64,000 nucleotides of DNA from Papilionanthe hookeriana x Papilionanthe teres (lineage: Eukaryota; Streptophyta; Magnoliopsida; Asparagales; Orchidaceae), in assembly GCA_022702705.1 (NCBI GenBank), contig CM040427.1, forward strand, positions 76,499,283-76,563,282. Direction: 5' to 3'. The notes under the pieces were generated by a model. The model was not told the DNA's origin. It was given only the letters and a program-made list of their open reading frames with translations, and ran no database searches. Both the position numbers and the translations under genes were made by a program. Below are positions 32,011 through 44,459 of this stretch, in pieces (positions within the stretch are counted from its first letter, which is position 1; each line of letters begins with the position of its first letter).

Positions 32011-33386
32011 AATATAATGAATTATACGATACGATAATGAAATTACGATAGTTTTCTCGATGAACAACTATATAATATAAATGAGTGAAAAATATCATGG
32101 TATGCTGACATAGTAAATTATATTGTAAGTGATATTTTACCACCTATGTTAACTTTGCAACAACAGAAAAAATCCATTCATGATGCTAAAACATATTTTT
32201 GGGATGAACCTTATTTATATAAGCAATGTAAGGATCTTATAATTAGAAGATGCGTGTCTTATGAAGAAACAGAACAAATCATTCAGAAATGTCATGATTC
32301 TAATTTTGGAGGACATTTTGGAACAGATAAAACTGCTTATAAAATTTTACAATCTGGATTTTATTAGCCTACTCTTTTTAGAGATGTTTACAGATATATC
32401 AGAACTTGCGACAAATGTCATCGATTAGGTAATATATCTAGAAGAAATAAAATGCCTCTAAATTTTATATTAGAAGTTGAGATTTTTTATGTTTGGGGAT
32501 TAAATTTTATGGGACCATTTGTTCCTTCATTTGGAAACTCATATATATTAGTCGTTGTTGATTATGTTTCTAAATGGATTGAAGCATAAGCTTTACCTCG
32601 ATGTGACGCTAAGAGTGTTTCAAAGTTTCTAATGAAAAATATTTTACTAGATTTGGAATGCCGAGAGTGATCATCACTGATGGAGGTTCTCTTTTTAGAA
32701 ATAAATATATTCACAAACTAGTAGAAAAATTTAACATTATTCATAAGATATCAATTGCTTATCATCCACAAACCAGTGGATTAGCTGAAGTTTCTAATCG
32801 AGAAATTAAACGTATTTTAGAAAAGACTGTAAACCCTAATAGATTGGATTGGTCTATAAGACTAGACACTGCATTATGGGCATACAGGACTTCTTATTAA
32901 ACTCCAATTGGAATAACTCCTTACAGACTTATTTATGGAAAGACTTGTCACTTGCCAGTTAAATTAGAACATAAAGCTTATTGGGCAATTAAAGAATTTA
33001 ATTACAATCTAAAAGAAGCTGGTGAGAAAAGATTATTGCAATTGAATGAATTAGATGAATTAAGAAATGAATCTTATCATAATGATAGAATTTATAAAGA
33101 AAAAATGAAATTATGACATGATCGGAAGATTAACCTGAAAATTTTTGAGCCAGGACAAGAAGTTTTGCTTTATAATACAAGATTGAAATTATTTCCTAGG
33201 AAATTGAAATCTCGATGGTTAGGGCCTTTCATTATAACTCAAATATTTTCATACGGAACTATAGAAATTGAAGATCCAAAAACTGGGCATAGATTTAAAG
33301 TAAACGGAGACATATTAAAACCTTATTTTGAATGGAGAAGACCAAATTTTAAAGAGGTTTTAATACTCAGTCAACCTGATTACTAA
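32011..33386 (+). pseudogene. Athila-like integrase (copy B)
   Basis: HHCC finger GGHFGTDKTAY near 32310 and CDKCHR near 32408. The core reads WGLNFMGPF near 32495, so the first catalytic Asp of copy A is Asn here. [10 protein letters not shown] near 32665 and GLAEVSNRE near 32780 keep the other two. Stops at 32365 (TGG to TAG), 32587 (CAA to TAA), 32898 and 33113 (TGG to TGA), and a frameshift near 32640. C-terminal SRWLGPFIITQ near 33200; ends at 33386. Uninterrupted by the LTR that splits copy A. Confidence 0.9.
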
Positions 33387-33847
33387 TTAAAATTTGGTCG
33401 GGCTGACGACGTTGAACCAAGCGTTTTATGGGGGGCAACCCATAGTAGTTATTAATTATGATCTATTTTTTAATTTTATTAAAAATTAAAATATAAAATA
33501 AATTCTACTACTCATTTTATTTTTTAGAATCATCACAAATTTGAATCTATAGGAAGAAATCAGAAAATATTCAGACCGGAGTGGAAATTGGGCAATTTAC
33601 CTAATCTCGCCGACGGCGAGATCGATCCCACCTACAGCGAGATCGACGCACCCAAATTCAGTTTAAATATATTAACTATTCCGCCGACGGTGACGCCGAC
33701 GACGAGATAGTTAAAAAGTGGTTTTTGTGAGTTATTTTGCGGTTTTGGACGGTTCTAAGGCCATTTCTCTATATAAAAAGTTTAAAACTTCATTTTACAA
33801 TATCTTCTTCCTTAGAAATGATTAGAGCCCCTCCAAAACAATTTATT
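33387..33847 (+). promoter_or_regulatory. Post-pol spacer, dyad cluster 1 and TATA box (copy B)
   Basis: The post-pol motif is at 33402-33442. Sites are ATCTCGCCGACGGCGAGAT (33604-33622, a perfect dyad around one base), ATCCCACCTACAGCGAGAT (33625-33643) and a compound pair at 33688-33718. TATA box CTATATAAAA at 33769-33778. The order and spacing match copy A. Confidence 0.65.
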
Positions 33848-34873
33848 ATGGCCTCCAAACCACTAGAAACCACAAAATCTAGAGTTTTTAATCGACGAAA
33901 ATTTGTCAGATCTGAGGCTCAGCGACTATTCAATAAGGTTTTGATGAAGAAGCGACTTATTAAGGAAAGAGGATTCGTAAACAGAGGAACGGAGAATTCA
34001 ACAACAACAATTGAAGAAATGATTTTTCAGCGACGTTGGGAGGTATTTTGCTATACAACATCTGTTGTAGTCATTCCAGTAGTCAAGGAATTCTACTCTA
34101 ATCTGCATGTGATCCATAATAGAAGTGTTTACGTAAGAGGCAGATGGGTAACTTTCACTCCTTCTCGAATCAATGAACTATACTCGATTAAAAATACCCC
34201 TGTTTGCCACAATTCAAATTTTGTTCCTACAAGATACAACATGAATGAGATATACAGATATCTGACCGATGAACCTGACGATTGGGAATTACGAGAAGAC
34301 GGGTAAGTTAGTTTTTCTGCGTCGCTTCTTAACCCCGTCTCTAAGCATTGGCATTTCTTTATTTCATCAAAGTTATTACCTACTATGAGGTTAAACAAAG
34401 TCTCGAAGGAATGCGTAATTTTAAATTATTGTATTCAATCTGGATTGTCCATTGATATTGGATCTATCATTGTGAAGTCTGCATTAGGATTAATTGTGCA
34501 TGGGTCAATTCATGGACTTGGACACCCATCAACTATATTTGCTTTATGCAGTCAATACCAAGTTTCCTACGAAGCTTGGGAAAAAGTGTTATTGCCTTGG
34601 AAACTACTAGATCCGACAGATATGTTTCCTACATTAGATAACAATGATGAAATAGTAATTATTTCTGATCAAGCATCTCAAAACAATCCTTTAGTTAAGC
34701 CCCTGGCTGATAAAACAAACCTCATTTTACGGAAACATAAAGGATTGGAGAAGGAACTACAGAATGTGATGAATTCTATTGATAATATCTCTGATTTATT
34801 CAATCACATCGATTGGAGAATGAAGGAGCACATTGACCATCCAGGACATGCGGAGGCAAGTTTTATACGACTA
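33848..34873 (+). pseudogene. Post-pol ORF 1, first part (copy B), split by a solo LTR
   Basis: ATG at 33848 (MASK). One frame runs to 34873 with one stop at 34304 (TAC to TAA versus copy A). RRWEVFCYTTSVVVIPVVKE near 34030 and VYVRGRWVTFTPSRINELYS near 34130 are the family core. The C-terminal KGLEKELQNVMNSIDNIS near 34740 is coiled-coil-like. The Ogre solo LTR enters after gacta; the last 133 bases lie at 42303-42435. Confidence 0.75.
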
Positions 34874-35145
34874 TGTCGGCATATTTTTAGATTTTAATTT
34901 AAATATATATATAATTAGAAAGTAGCATTTTATTTTAAAAATAATTTTAATTTTTAAAATTTTAAGATATGAAATTAAACCGATCTCACATCCCAAATAG
35001 TTTATATAAACGAGTGCTACATCACAAACCATGTATCTATCCCGAAGAATAGACACACTGCTTGATGATGGGGCTCGATTAAATAAATTAGAAGATTTGT
35101 GACATCCATCTGGTCTGTGAACCAATTTTATAAGCCGACAAATTC

Positions 35146-35259
35146 CCCTGCTTAATATAAAGGAATTAAGCAGGGTTTATATTACCTGGGTTCTTAAAGT
35201 TCCCTATAAAGGCAAGCCCCTATAGTTAATTACATCTTAAATGACGGGAATCATTTAAG
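35146..35259 (-). promoter_or_regulatory. Three consecutive stem-loops (7.4-kb LTR)
   Basis: CCCTGCTTAAT (35146-35156) with ATTAAGCAGGG (35165-35175). CTATAAAGG (35204-35212) with CCCCTATAG (35217-35225), where the two non-Watson-Crick positions are U-G on the element RNA. CTTAAATGA (35236-35244) with TCATTTAAG (35251-35259). Confidence 0.65.
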
Positions 35260-35545
35260 AAAGCTCTCGATAATGATCAGTGGTTTTGCTCAAAGTTTAA
35301 GGTTTTTAAAGGATTGAATTTCGGAATTTCAAAAGGGAATGGATCAAATTTGGAACAGTTAATTTTAGGAGTCCAAAAGAAGAGAAGTAGGAGAAATTGA
35401 GGATCCAAGAAGAATCTTGGCAACTTCCAAACTATCCTATTGTTTAGCTTTAATTTGAGAGTTTACTTACTGTTTCACTCTTTCCAATTTTAATTAATTA
35501 GTACTTATATCTGTATGACATGATCATACAAATGGCCTGGAAGAT

Positions 35546-35813
35546 GTGAGGGTTTATGTCGCACCAAACGACTACCTCGGAATCCTAAGACCGGTTAGGG
35601 CTTAATTTACATAACATGATTATTTAAATGCCTAATGAAAGGTTGAGGATTTATGTTGCACTAGGCAAACTACCTCGAAATCCTATGGCTTGGTTATTTA
35701 ATTCTAAGAAAGGTTTACCTGGTGTAGATCCGAGTTTTACTGAAGTAGATGGCCGTGCTGCCCACTATGCTCCGAGCTCCTTGTTGTTGCAGAGGTTTAG
35801 TTTTAGAAGGTGA
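35546..35813 (+). pseudogene. Conserved reading frame antisense to the 7.4-kb LTR
   Basis: Reads VRVYVAPNDYLGILRPV, then two stops near 35600-35610, then RIYVALGKLPRNPMAWLFNS and DGRAAHYAPSSLLLQRFSF. Homologous to the frames at 25606-25884 and 63052-63324. Family unknown. Confidence 0.4.
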
Positions 35814-37139
35814 AAATCAGGAGATGGGAGAAATGTTTTGATTTAGAAATCTTAAAATCCAAATGTCTTTAATGTTTTATTAGGGTAATCTTAAAGTTGA
35901 TTATAACAACACCGGTTAAGATCTCACGGTTCCATCATTCCGGCACCGTTATTTTCATCGAATTCACTTAGTCCAGATGAATTTGCTAAACTCAACTGAA
36001 TGAGTTCCACACTTTCATTTAGACCATGAGAAATCTCGTTAGCAACACGTGGGTTACATCATCCGAGGTATTCCCTATCATTCAACGAGACGTTTTAATT
36101 TAGTTGCAACTGTAGTTTTGTTGTTCTATTTGTGATTAAATTTTGAGTTGTTTTATATTTTGGAATGTTGTTGCGGTGAATTTTATTTTGTGGTGACTTT
36201 TAATTTAGTTTTGGGTTTCAGTTTTGTGACTATCCTAAAGGTTTCAGTTTTCATGCAACAATCTTGTTTAGCATGCAAGAAAAAGTAAAGTGCAGTGCAT
36301 GTAAGTAAATTGCAATAAAGTAAATTGCAATAAAATAAAAGCGTACCTGGAGGGTCTTTCCGTCATCCCAAGCTGCACTTAAAACACATGTTAAGGCATT
36401 TAAATATTTCAACAAGTACCTAGGTAAAGCTAAGGGAAGGTTCTAGTTGTCTACCAAGATCATAATCCTATAACTAGTCATTTCCTATGACGTCTAGGTT
36501 CTTGTGTTTTGTTTATGGATGATTTTCATCACCAAAGAATAATTAAGTTCAATTTTTCTTCTAAAACATCTCATCATATTGAGAAAGTGCTTAGGACGAG
36601 TCCTAAACATCTTTTCAATACTTCCGAGATTATTTTGAGTCAAAGTAAATTTAGTTGCACAGGTGAATTAATCATCCAGTAGTTTAGTTAAGCTTTGTCT
36701 CTTGCTCGGTGAACTTGGGCATTTGATTACACGATGAATGAAGTGACATCTCACTTAATACTCCATTTAAGAGTTATAATAATTAAAACCTTTAGGGAGC
36801 GAGTTGGTTTGTTGAGAATTTTAATCATTCTTAATTTGAAGTTTGAGTTAATGGTTTAAAGTGATTTAGTTTAATTATGAGGTTTTAATTAATAATTTTA
36901 AGTTTAGAACAGTGTTCAAATTATTTTTGGTTTAAATCTTTATACTTTAAGTGATCTTAATATTTTAAATTAATCTTTAGTGTTTCAAATTCACTTAGAT
37001 TGTTCATATATCTTAATGATTTGGTTTAGGTTAATTATGATATTTTAGGTTAATCTTGATTAGTTTGATTTTTTTATATTCTTAATTATGAATTGTCGTA
37101 ATATTTCAAATTTGTTTTACTTTTATTATTGAGTGATGT

Positions 37140-37312
37140 TAATTTAATATAATTTAAATTTAATTTAATTGAATTTAACTTAATTTAATTTAATTTGATT
37201 TCAATATTTTAAATTTAATTTAATTTAATTGGTAAAATGTTAATTTAATTTAATTTTTAATTAATTTAATTTAATTTAATTTAATTTAAATTTAATTTAA
37301 TTGTTAAATCAC
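37140..37312. repeat. AATTT-type microsatellite
   Basis: Imperfect TTTAA/TTAAT pentanucleotide tract in the AT-rich block of the solo LTR. The aligned part of the LTR at 19442 (about 24170-24500) shows related degenerate AATTAAA words. Confidence 0.8.
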
Positions 37313-39500
37313 TTAATATTTTGAGCTTTCCTTTAATTTAAGGGTTATCATTTTTAATTTTTAATTTACTTAGTTTGGATTATCAGTTTAATCTTAATTA
37401 AGAGTTAAATATTATTGAAGTAATTTATTTAGAGATTTTTTTATTAAAAAATTAATATACTCTCAAGTTATATCCCTATTTTTAATAATTCAAATTTTCA
37501 TTAATATTCCAAAATTTAAATTGTTTAAATAATTAAAGTTTCATTTTTGGTTTATTAAAATTGATTAATGGGTTCCTACACTTTTAATTTCCCAAAGTTT
37601 CAATCATCCAAGAAAGATAGAATCAAATATTTTACCCTCCATTTTAATTAAACCTAAAATTTTAATAAAGGGGTTTAAATTCTTTAATTACCTTTATGCC
37701 CTTTTAGGCTTATTTATTTCATAACTCACTAAATTGAGTTCAAATGAACTTAAAATTTTTATGTTACCTCACTCACATGTCAATTAAGACATTAGAGGAT
37801 AAAATGTGATTTTTCTGAATTTAATTTATTTATATAATTATTTTTAGTGAAAAATAAGGAATTTCAAGGAAAATTCAACAACATGACCAAAGTAAGGTTT
37901 CTGTCCTTAAGAAAATTTTGATATGTTCCTAATGACCAGATGACAACTTGGACCAATTTTGGTGATTTTTAAAAATATATTTTATTTATTATAATTATTT
38001 TTAGTTTTGGAGTTTTAATTAATTATAAAATAAAATTAAAGTTGAAAAATAAATTTTATATTTTTCTTAAATCTCTCTAACCTCAAGGATTTTAGAGAAA
38101 CAAATTTTATAATTTTCTGATTTATGTTTGATTTATTGGAATTAATTTAGTGAAAAGGTTGGAAAATACATTTTTTAATATTAAAAATTGTTTTGAGCCT
38201 TTAAAATTCAATATCTTAATTTAGAGATTTAGGAAAAATATTTAGTTGGTTTATAAGTGATTAGGAGTCAAAATGTGACACTTTTATGATTTTTAATATT
38301 TTTATGATTTTTATTATTTTTTATTTATTTAAATATCAAAAATATCATTAAAAATGAAAATTTTTAGAAAATTCCAATTTTAATTTTTATAGACTCATCT
38401 GATAATAGAGAGCCCACAAAACCAATTTGGTGAATTTTTGAAATTTATTTTTGGAGTTATGAATTTTTAAAGTTTAATTTTGATCATGTGGCTTAATTAA
38501 TTCATTTAGTGGGGCTAATCATTTCTAATTGACTTCAAATTTTTATGTAAGATTCTCTGTATCCTAAAGATCAATGGAGAGTTAATTTCAAGTTATTTTA
38601 ATGTGTGGTTAGCCCTAATTAATTAAAACTCAATTTTAGGTATTTAGGCTAATTAGGGTTATTCTTAATGAATTAACTCAAAATATAATTATCCTTGGGT
38701 CCTCTAATGCTAAGTAACTTCCCCAAATTTTTCTAGAATTAGTTGAGCAATATACTAATTATTGGAATTAAAATTACAAAAACAGTGACATAAATTTGAA
38801 AAATACATAACTCTTCATAGAGATAGCCTCTGACCTTGAAATATTTAGGGAATATTCTCAAGATCAGAGGCTTGAAAAGCCCTATGGTCTCATAACATGG
38901 TGAATTGTGTATGTAAATGGAGAATCAAAATATTGAAATGAGTAAATAATTAATTAAAAGTAAAATACTCATCAAAATAACTTGATTTCTTTTCCACATT
39001 ATTCTCCTCTGTTTACTGAGCAAGAGGGTATTTTTAGTTTATTTTTATGATTTTTCTACACAAAGATATGGATTTTCTAAGTTCTGGGTATTTAAATAAA
39101 TAGAAAAAAATCATATTTATTTACTTATCCGACTCAGCGTCGCGTCAACCTACGGCGGATCGAAAGACCACGCGGTGCGCTCCCATTTGATGCATCCATC
39201 TGAGTCAGCCACCACGCGTCTTGTTGTCTTGCTCCTTCCTCTGATCCGACACAATCTGAGTAGTTTAACCGATACAAGCGCGATCGGACGGCGCCTGGTC
39301 ATCGTCTACGACTGGTGTGCACCCGTGACCATCCACACTAAAACCCTAAGAACTCTCTCATTTCTCAACAGATTTTTGTGTTCTTATGCTCTATGGATTC
39401 ATCTTGAGGAGACGAACACATCCATATGATTTACATTCCATGAAATTAACTGAAATGAAATGAAGAATTGCTGGAAGCTCGGGATGAAGGAATGATTCAT

Positions 39501-39503
39501 ACC
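39501..39503 (-). promoter_or_regulatory. Candidate splice donor, 7.4-kb LTR
   Basis: The minus strand reads AAGCAAAG/GTATGAATC, 418 bp downstream of the TATA-like box at 39921-39928. See the aligned donors at 7609 and 22084. Confidence 0.45.
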
Positions 39504-39920
39504 TTTGCTTTGAGAAGTGTAGCTTCAATCAGAGAGTTGTGTCACCTTCGATTGCACCCAGGAAGCTCCGGATGAAGTCTACGGCTCCGAGGAATTGTCT
39601 AGGTATGAAAGTGTCCACGGCCGATTTCAAAGCTTGGAGACTAGAGCAACCTGGGTGGCTCGGAGAGGGGGCTTTCCTCGGGAACTCCTTCTCTTGGCCC
39701 GTGCGGGTGTGGGTGAGTTTAATTTGGATTTGGTGGAGGTTTGGGAGATGTCCTGGTTTTGGGCTTGAATTTGAACTCGGAAATTGAGCTCGAGTCGGGG
39801 AAATTAGAGTGGAATCCAATGGGGATCAAGTGCTCTGTGTGGAGAGTGGTCTGGAACAATTTTGACAGAGTTTCAGTAGGATTTTGTTCAGTACCTCATT
39901 TGGCTGAGAGGTGGTGTGGT

Positions 39921-39928
39921 TTAAATAG
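39921..39928 (-). promoter_or_regulatory. Candidate TATA box, 7.4-kb LTR
   Basis: The minus strand reads CTATTTAA followed by ACCACACC. Aligned with the boxes at 7923 and 21653. Confidence 0.45.
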
Positions 39929-42302
39929 AAGTGGCTGGAGGGCTTCCCAGGGGGGTTTAATGGCTTGGATCAACTGCTCTGGTGAGGAGAAGAACAGCCA
40001 TGGTGGCCATGTAGGCATGGGACAAGTCGACGAGGAAGAATTCAAAAATTGGCTCACATTGGTGCTCTCGGCTCGGTGGTTTCGGCGGCTCGTGGTGGCT
40101 GGCCGGTCGGAGGTCGGAGTCACCCTCGAGGTCGGGGAGGTCGAGGTCGGGGTTTAGTGCGATCAATTGGCCATGGACATGTGTAAAGGAGTTGAATTGA
40201 GATGGAATGGGGGGAAGGCTATTTTGGGTCCAAATGGGTCAAACCATGGTTTTGAGCTAAGTTCACCACCCAAGGCCTGGTTTTGGGCTGAAAAGAATCA
40301 CTTGGGTCAGCCAAGAGAAAATGGTGTGGTCTCCATCCATGGTGAGGTAGCTAAACTTGGTTTAGTGTGTAGCATGAATGGGGTTAAAAGTGCTTAAGGA
40401 AGGCTTAAGAAAGAGGCCCCTCCTCTTGCTATTAATGGCTTGGTGAGGTGGAAAGGGGCTCTCAAGGCTTGCGTATGGCTTATGCATGGATCCATGGCTC
40501 CATATGGCTTAAGGATGGCTTGGCTTAGTTTCATGAAATTGGGTTTTAAGGATTTAGGATATTTAGGGGTAATTTGGCACATGGCTTAGTTTAGAAAAGT
40601 TTAATGATGAATTTTAAACTTAGGGAGTGATTTAAATCAAAGGGGATGATGAGGAGAAATTTCATGTGGGCTTTAGGATAGATTTTGAGCTTTTGGATTT
40701 ATTTTAGATGGGCCTTTAGAAAGGTTTAAGGAGGTGGGCTTTTAGGTTTGAAAACAAATTGGTAAATGGAAGTTCTGTAAAAGATTGGGCCAAAAAAATG
40801 TTGGGTTTAGTTTAGGGATGTGTCATGAACATTTAGAATAGGTTTGAAATAATTTGGAGTTGAATTGGGTTTAATTTGGGATTTTTTGTTAAATGGCCAA
40901 AGTGGGTCAAATTGGGCTAACTTGGGCTAAGGTTGGGCTAGTGTTGGATTTGATGTAAAATTAATGTTGAGAAAAGTTTATGGGCGTGTCACAAAGAGTT
41001 TCCAACTTTGGTTCGGCTTTGATTTTGGGATTTGGGTACATTTGGGTTAGGTTTGGGTTTAGGCCAAAGATGGGGATTTTGGTTTTGGGTTAGGTTTGGG
41101 TGGAGTTTAGGTTCAAATTTGGGGCAAATCTTGTTAGAGTTTTGTTTGTGGGGATATTAGGAAGGTTTAGGAAAAGATTTGGGGTTAATTGGAGTTGAAT
41201 TGGGTTGGTTTGGGCTAAGTTTAGGTCATGGGCCAAAATTGGGCTTTAGGCTTCAAATTGGAATTGGATCCAAATGTCAATCAAATTGGACTTTGATTTG
41301 ATCTAGATTGATATTAGGGATATTGAATTGAAGTTTAGAATTGAATTGGGTCAAAGTTGAGGTCAATTGGGTTGATTTGGTTTGACATTCGGTCCATTTG
41401 GGTTAAAAATGGGTCAAATTGGGGGTTTTGGTAAAAGTAGATTAATTTGAAAAAATTGGCCTACGGTGTAGTTTAAAAAAATGAAATTGGGAATATCTGA
41501 GATTTTCTGAAATTTTCGGGGAATTTTTGGAATTTATGGATTTTTTGGTTAAGAAGGGCATTTGGGTATTTGGAGGGTATTGGGGGGTATTTTTGGAAAT
41601 TTTGGTATATTTGGCTAAGGATGAACAATTTGAATGGTGGAAAATGTTTAGGACTGATTTTGAGGAATTTTGGGTAATTTAGGTGATTTTGCAAATTTTG
41701 GGTAGCTTCAAGGACATTTAGTAGGTTTAACGGGTGTAGGGCCCGGGGGGTCAAAAATTGAAATTTTGAAAAAAGAAGATTGATCAAGTTTGAGTAGAAT
41801 GGAATCACTTTGGTTGAGCCATGAAGCCATATCAAGCCCATATGAGCCATGAGAGGACTCATTTGAGGCATTCACTATGTTGTTCCTAACCCTCTTAGCC
41901 AAGGGCTTAGGGGTTGAGGACCATCCATATGGATTACCTTAATGAGTCAGGAAGTCAAGTTAGGTATGAATGGTTTTAGGATTTGGAATGTGTGTAAAAG
42001 TGTAAAGTGTGTGCAAGTCAATCTTCACCAGACCAGACCACCCAAGGTAGTCCTAAGGCCAAAGAGTCCTATAGGGAACTCATCCTTTAAACCTCCACAT
42101 TTGATCTTAACCCTCCAAGTGACTTGGGGGTTTACAATCAAACTTATGGGGTTTGCAGGGAGTTTAGAGGTGTTTAAATTTCTAAGTGTTGGGTTCCATT
42201 TCTAGTCCTCTAAGATAGTCAAAGGGAAAGCCTATGGCTAGATCCTAAGTACTAAGGAGAGAGAAGAGAAAAGACCTCATCAAAAATGAGGTCAACAGAC
42301 TA

Positions 42303-42435
42303 TTGAGACAGAAAGGGTAGATTGAAGAAGATTCTACTGCAGAATTCCCTTTCAGACCTTTCTATAATTTGTTTTTGCACCTGCGTTCTATTGGAAACAT
42401 CAGAGAAGAAATCAATTTAGATTCTGATGAGTAGC
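42303..42435 (+). pseudogene. Post-pol ORF 1, last part (copy B)
   Basis: Continues the frame from 34873 after the right gacta. It aligns with 12211-12338 of copy A and ends at the same stop. A TAG near 42319 replaces a TGG. Acidic end. Confidence 0.75.
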
Positions 42436-42827
42436 AGAAATTTCTATTCATATTATGTGTATGTGTGATTATTTGAATTTAGTTTTTGAATTTAGTTTGA
42501 ACTTTACATAGATAATCTCAGTTTAGATGAGATTGTATGATGTTCGTTTAGTCTCAGCATTTAGAGTATCGTGGTGTGGATTGCAATGCTGAGTTAGGTG
42601 TGTTTTAGTTAATTTGATTGTTAGTTTTGTGGTATTTGAAGTTTGTAAGTTCATGGATTTCATTTATAAAAGTTATACTGTTTGTGTTGTGTAAACTTTA
42701 TATATAAATCAGTAGAATATATAATCTTAGAAAAATATATCAAATTAAGTGACCGAACATTAGAACAAGGCTTAATTAAATTAAACATAATTAAAAAAAT
42801 AAAAAAAAATTTAAAAAAAAATTTGAA
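42436..42827 (+). other. Spacer between the two post-pol ORFs (copy B)
   Basis: AT-rich, no supported gene. Open frames 42660-42977 and 42682-43020 overlap on opposite strands and have no recognisable domain. Matches 12339-12729. Confidence 0.5.
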
Positions 42828-42940
42828 AATCTTGTTGACGGAGAGATCGATCCCGCCAACAACAAGATTTTCCCGAAACTTTGGCCTTGGTGAATTAATT
42901 AGCTCGCTGAAGGTGAGAAATTTCTCGCCGACAGCGAGAT
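42828..42940 (+). promoter_or_regulatory. Dyad cluster 2 upstream of post-pol ORF 2 (copy B)
   Basis: Sites near 42828-42846 (degenerate), ATCCCGCCAACAACAAGAT (42850-42868), AGCTCGCTGAAGGTGAGAA (42901-42919) and TTCTCGCCGACAGCGAGAT (42922-42940). Same number and spacing as copy A; ATATACTATATTTTGACC follows. Confidence 0.65.
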
Positions 42941-43086
42941 CGCGAAATATACTATATTTTGACCGGTCAACCGACACTATTCATCGTCCCCTTCCTCAAA
43001 ACTTTGAAAAACCGACCTAGGGCTTGATAGATCTGGAATTTGGAGCTATTTCAACACATTTTGATGCTGGATTTCATCTTCCCTTG

Positions 43087-43287
43087 GTAAGAGCTTCACT
43101 CCTATGTAAAATTTTTTTATTTTCACCATGAATTTCTTCTACATTGAGGAATTTTGGAAAAATTTGAAATGAGAAGAAAAGACTTGGAAGAAATTCATGG
43201 AACTTGATTTAGATTGATTTTAGTAACTATTGGAAGCCATCTTAGTAATATTTAGAAGTTTAGTTAAGATTTTTGTAAATTTCACAG
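43087..43287 (+). other. Predicted 201-bp leader intron before post-pol ORF 2 (copy B)
   Basis: Donor CCTTG/GTAAGAG and acceptor TTTCACAG/ATC, with the ATG 9 bp downstream at 43296. Length equals copy A although internal bases differ. Confidence 0.5.
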
Positions 43288-43295
43288 ATCGAAAA

Positions 43296-44459
43296 ATGGC
43301 TCCACGACAAAAGAGAAGAATGGATTACGACGAATCTCGTTTTGTGAATGCAAGGGCACAATCAAGATATTTTCACAATATTCAAGCCAGAAAATGCATC
43401 CAGGATCGAGTTTTCAAAAATCCTGGAGGTTAAGTAGAGCGAATAATTAAAGAACGAGGATCGAAAAACTTTTGTTATATAACCAACAGAGCCGCTGTGG
43501 AGGTAGTAAAAGAATTCTATGCCAACCTGACTGTGATTGAAGATGCACCAATCAAGGTGAGAGGATTTTTGGTAGATTTCAGTGCTGCAAGGATTAATTC
43601 TTTTTATGAAGTACGAGATTTATACACCAGTGAGTACGATACCTTTGGAACTACGGAAGGACCACTGGAAGAAGTGATCAACTTTCTCACTGACGGGAAA
43701 GAAGTTTGGAAGCTTAAGCAGCGTGAAAGGGTAAACTTTCCTGTCAATGTTGAATGCATCAACTAAAGCCTGGAATTATTTTATTTGTTCTACCTTGTTA
43801 CCCACTTATCACCATAGTGAGGTAACAAGAGATAGAGCAGTTCTGAATTTTTGTATTCAGAACCAAAGAAGTATTAATGTGGGAAGTATAATTTATAAGA
43901 ATATATTAGCCACTACAAGAAGTGAAAGTGGAGGAGGACTAGGACACCCTGGTCTGATTTATGCACTCTGCCAATTATCTGGGGTAGAGGCAAGGGATGA
44001 TGAGGAATGGGTGAAGCCTATGAAACCCATTACTCGGCTAATATTAAGAAATATGAATCCCACGAAGGATGGAGATCTGGGACTAGGAGCTATGTACCTT
44101 CTTCGAGTAGAGATATTCCCTCTACCAGTTATGACCCTCCTCCCTATAGTACTCCTACCCTTCATGATTTGATGAATGAGATGACTCTTCAGCGAAAAAG
44201 TTTTGAGAAAATAGAAGAAAAACTGGATCATATTGATCAGAGAATTGGAGGCTTAGAGAGAAGACATGATTATGACAGCGAGTATCTCCAGAGACATTCA
44301 GAGTATGAGATAGCCTATTATGATGCTGAGAATCGTTATAGGAGAGGAGAGCTCGATGTTGTATTTCCTGAGTGCCCCCGATATACTCATTACCAGCCTA
44401 ATCCACCCACTGATCAAGGAAACGATGATATAGTTTGGGACTTTGATGCAGAAGATTAG
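43296..44459 (+). pseudogene. Post-pol ORF 2 (copy B)
   Basis: 388 codons including the stop if read through its breaks: a TAA at 43431 and two frameshifts (near 43745 and 44025). Core AVEVVKEFYANLTVIEDAPI near 43490 and VRGFLVDFSAARINSFYE near 43556. C-terminal region 44165-44320 with LQRKSFEKIEEKLDHIDQRI is a probable coiled coil, followed by an acidic end. Paralog of ORF 1; no membrane segments. Function unknown. Confidence 0.78.

Larger units (their letters stand above)
34874..42297 (-). mobile_element. Solo LTR (7.4 kb) of an Ogre/Tat-like element
   Basis: TGTCGGCA...GTCAACA with gacta on both sides (34869-34873, 42298-42302). No PBS or coding internal region. The whole length matches the LTR at 19442-26624 reversed, so the element strand is minus: TATA-like box at 39921-39928, splice donor at 39501-39503, GC-rich patch 39125-39320, antisense frame 35546-35813, stem-loops 35146-35259. 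AT-rich 36800-39000 includes AATTT-type microsatellite 37140-37312. Open frames at 39175-40582 are not conserved as protein in the other LTRs. Confidence 0.88.

Noticed and set aside
39529..40166. Overlapping open frames on both strands in the 7.4-kb LTR
   Set aside because: The locally higher GC content opens several frames at once; none is conserved as protein in the aligned LTRs, though part may be leader exon.
40900..41200. Telomere-like TTTGGG/TTTAGGG words
   Set aside because: Degenerate and irregular, part of a G-rich strand skew in LTR U3; no exact heptamer array.
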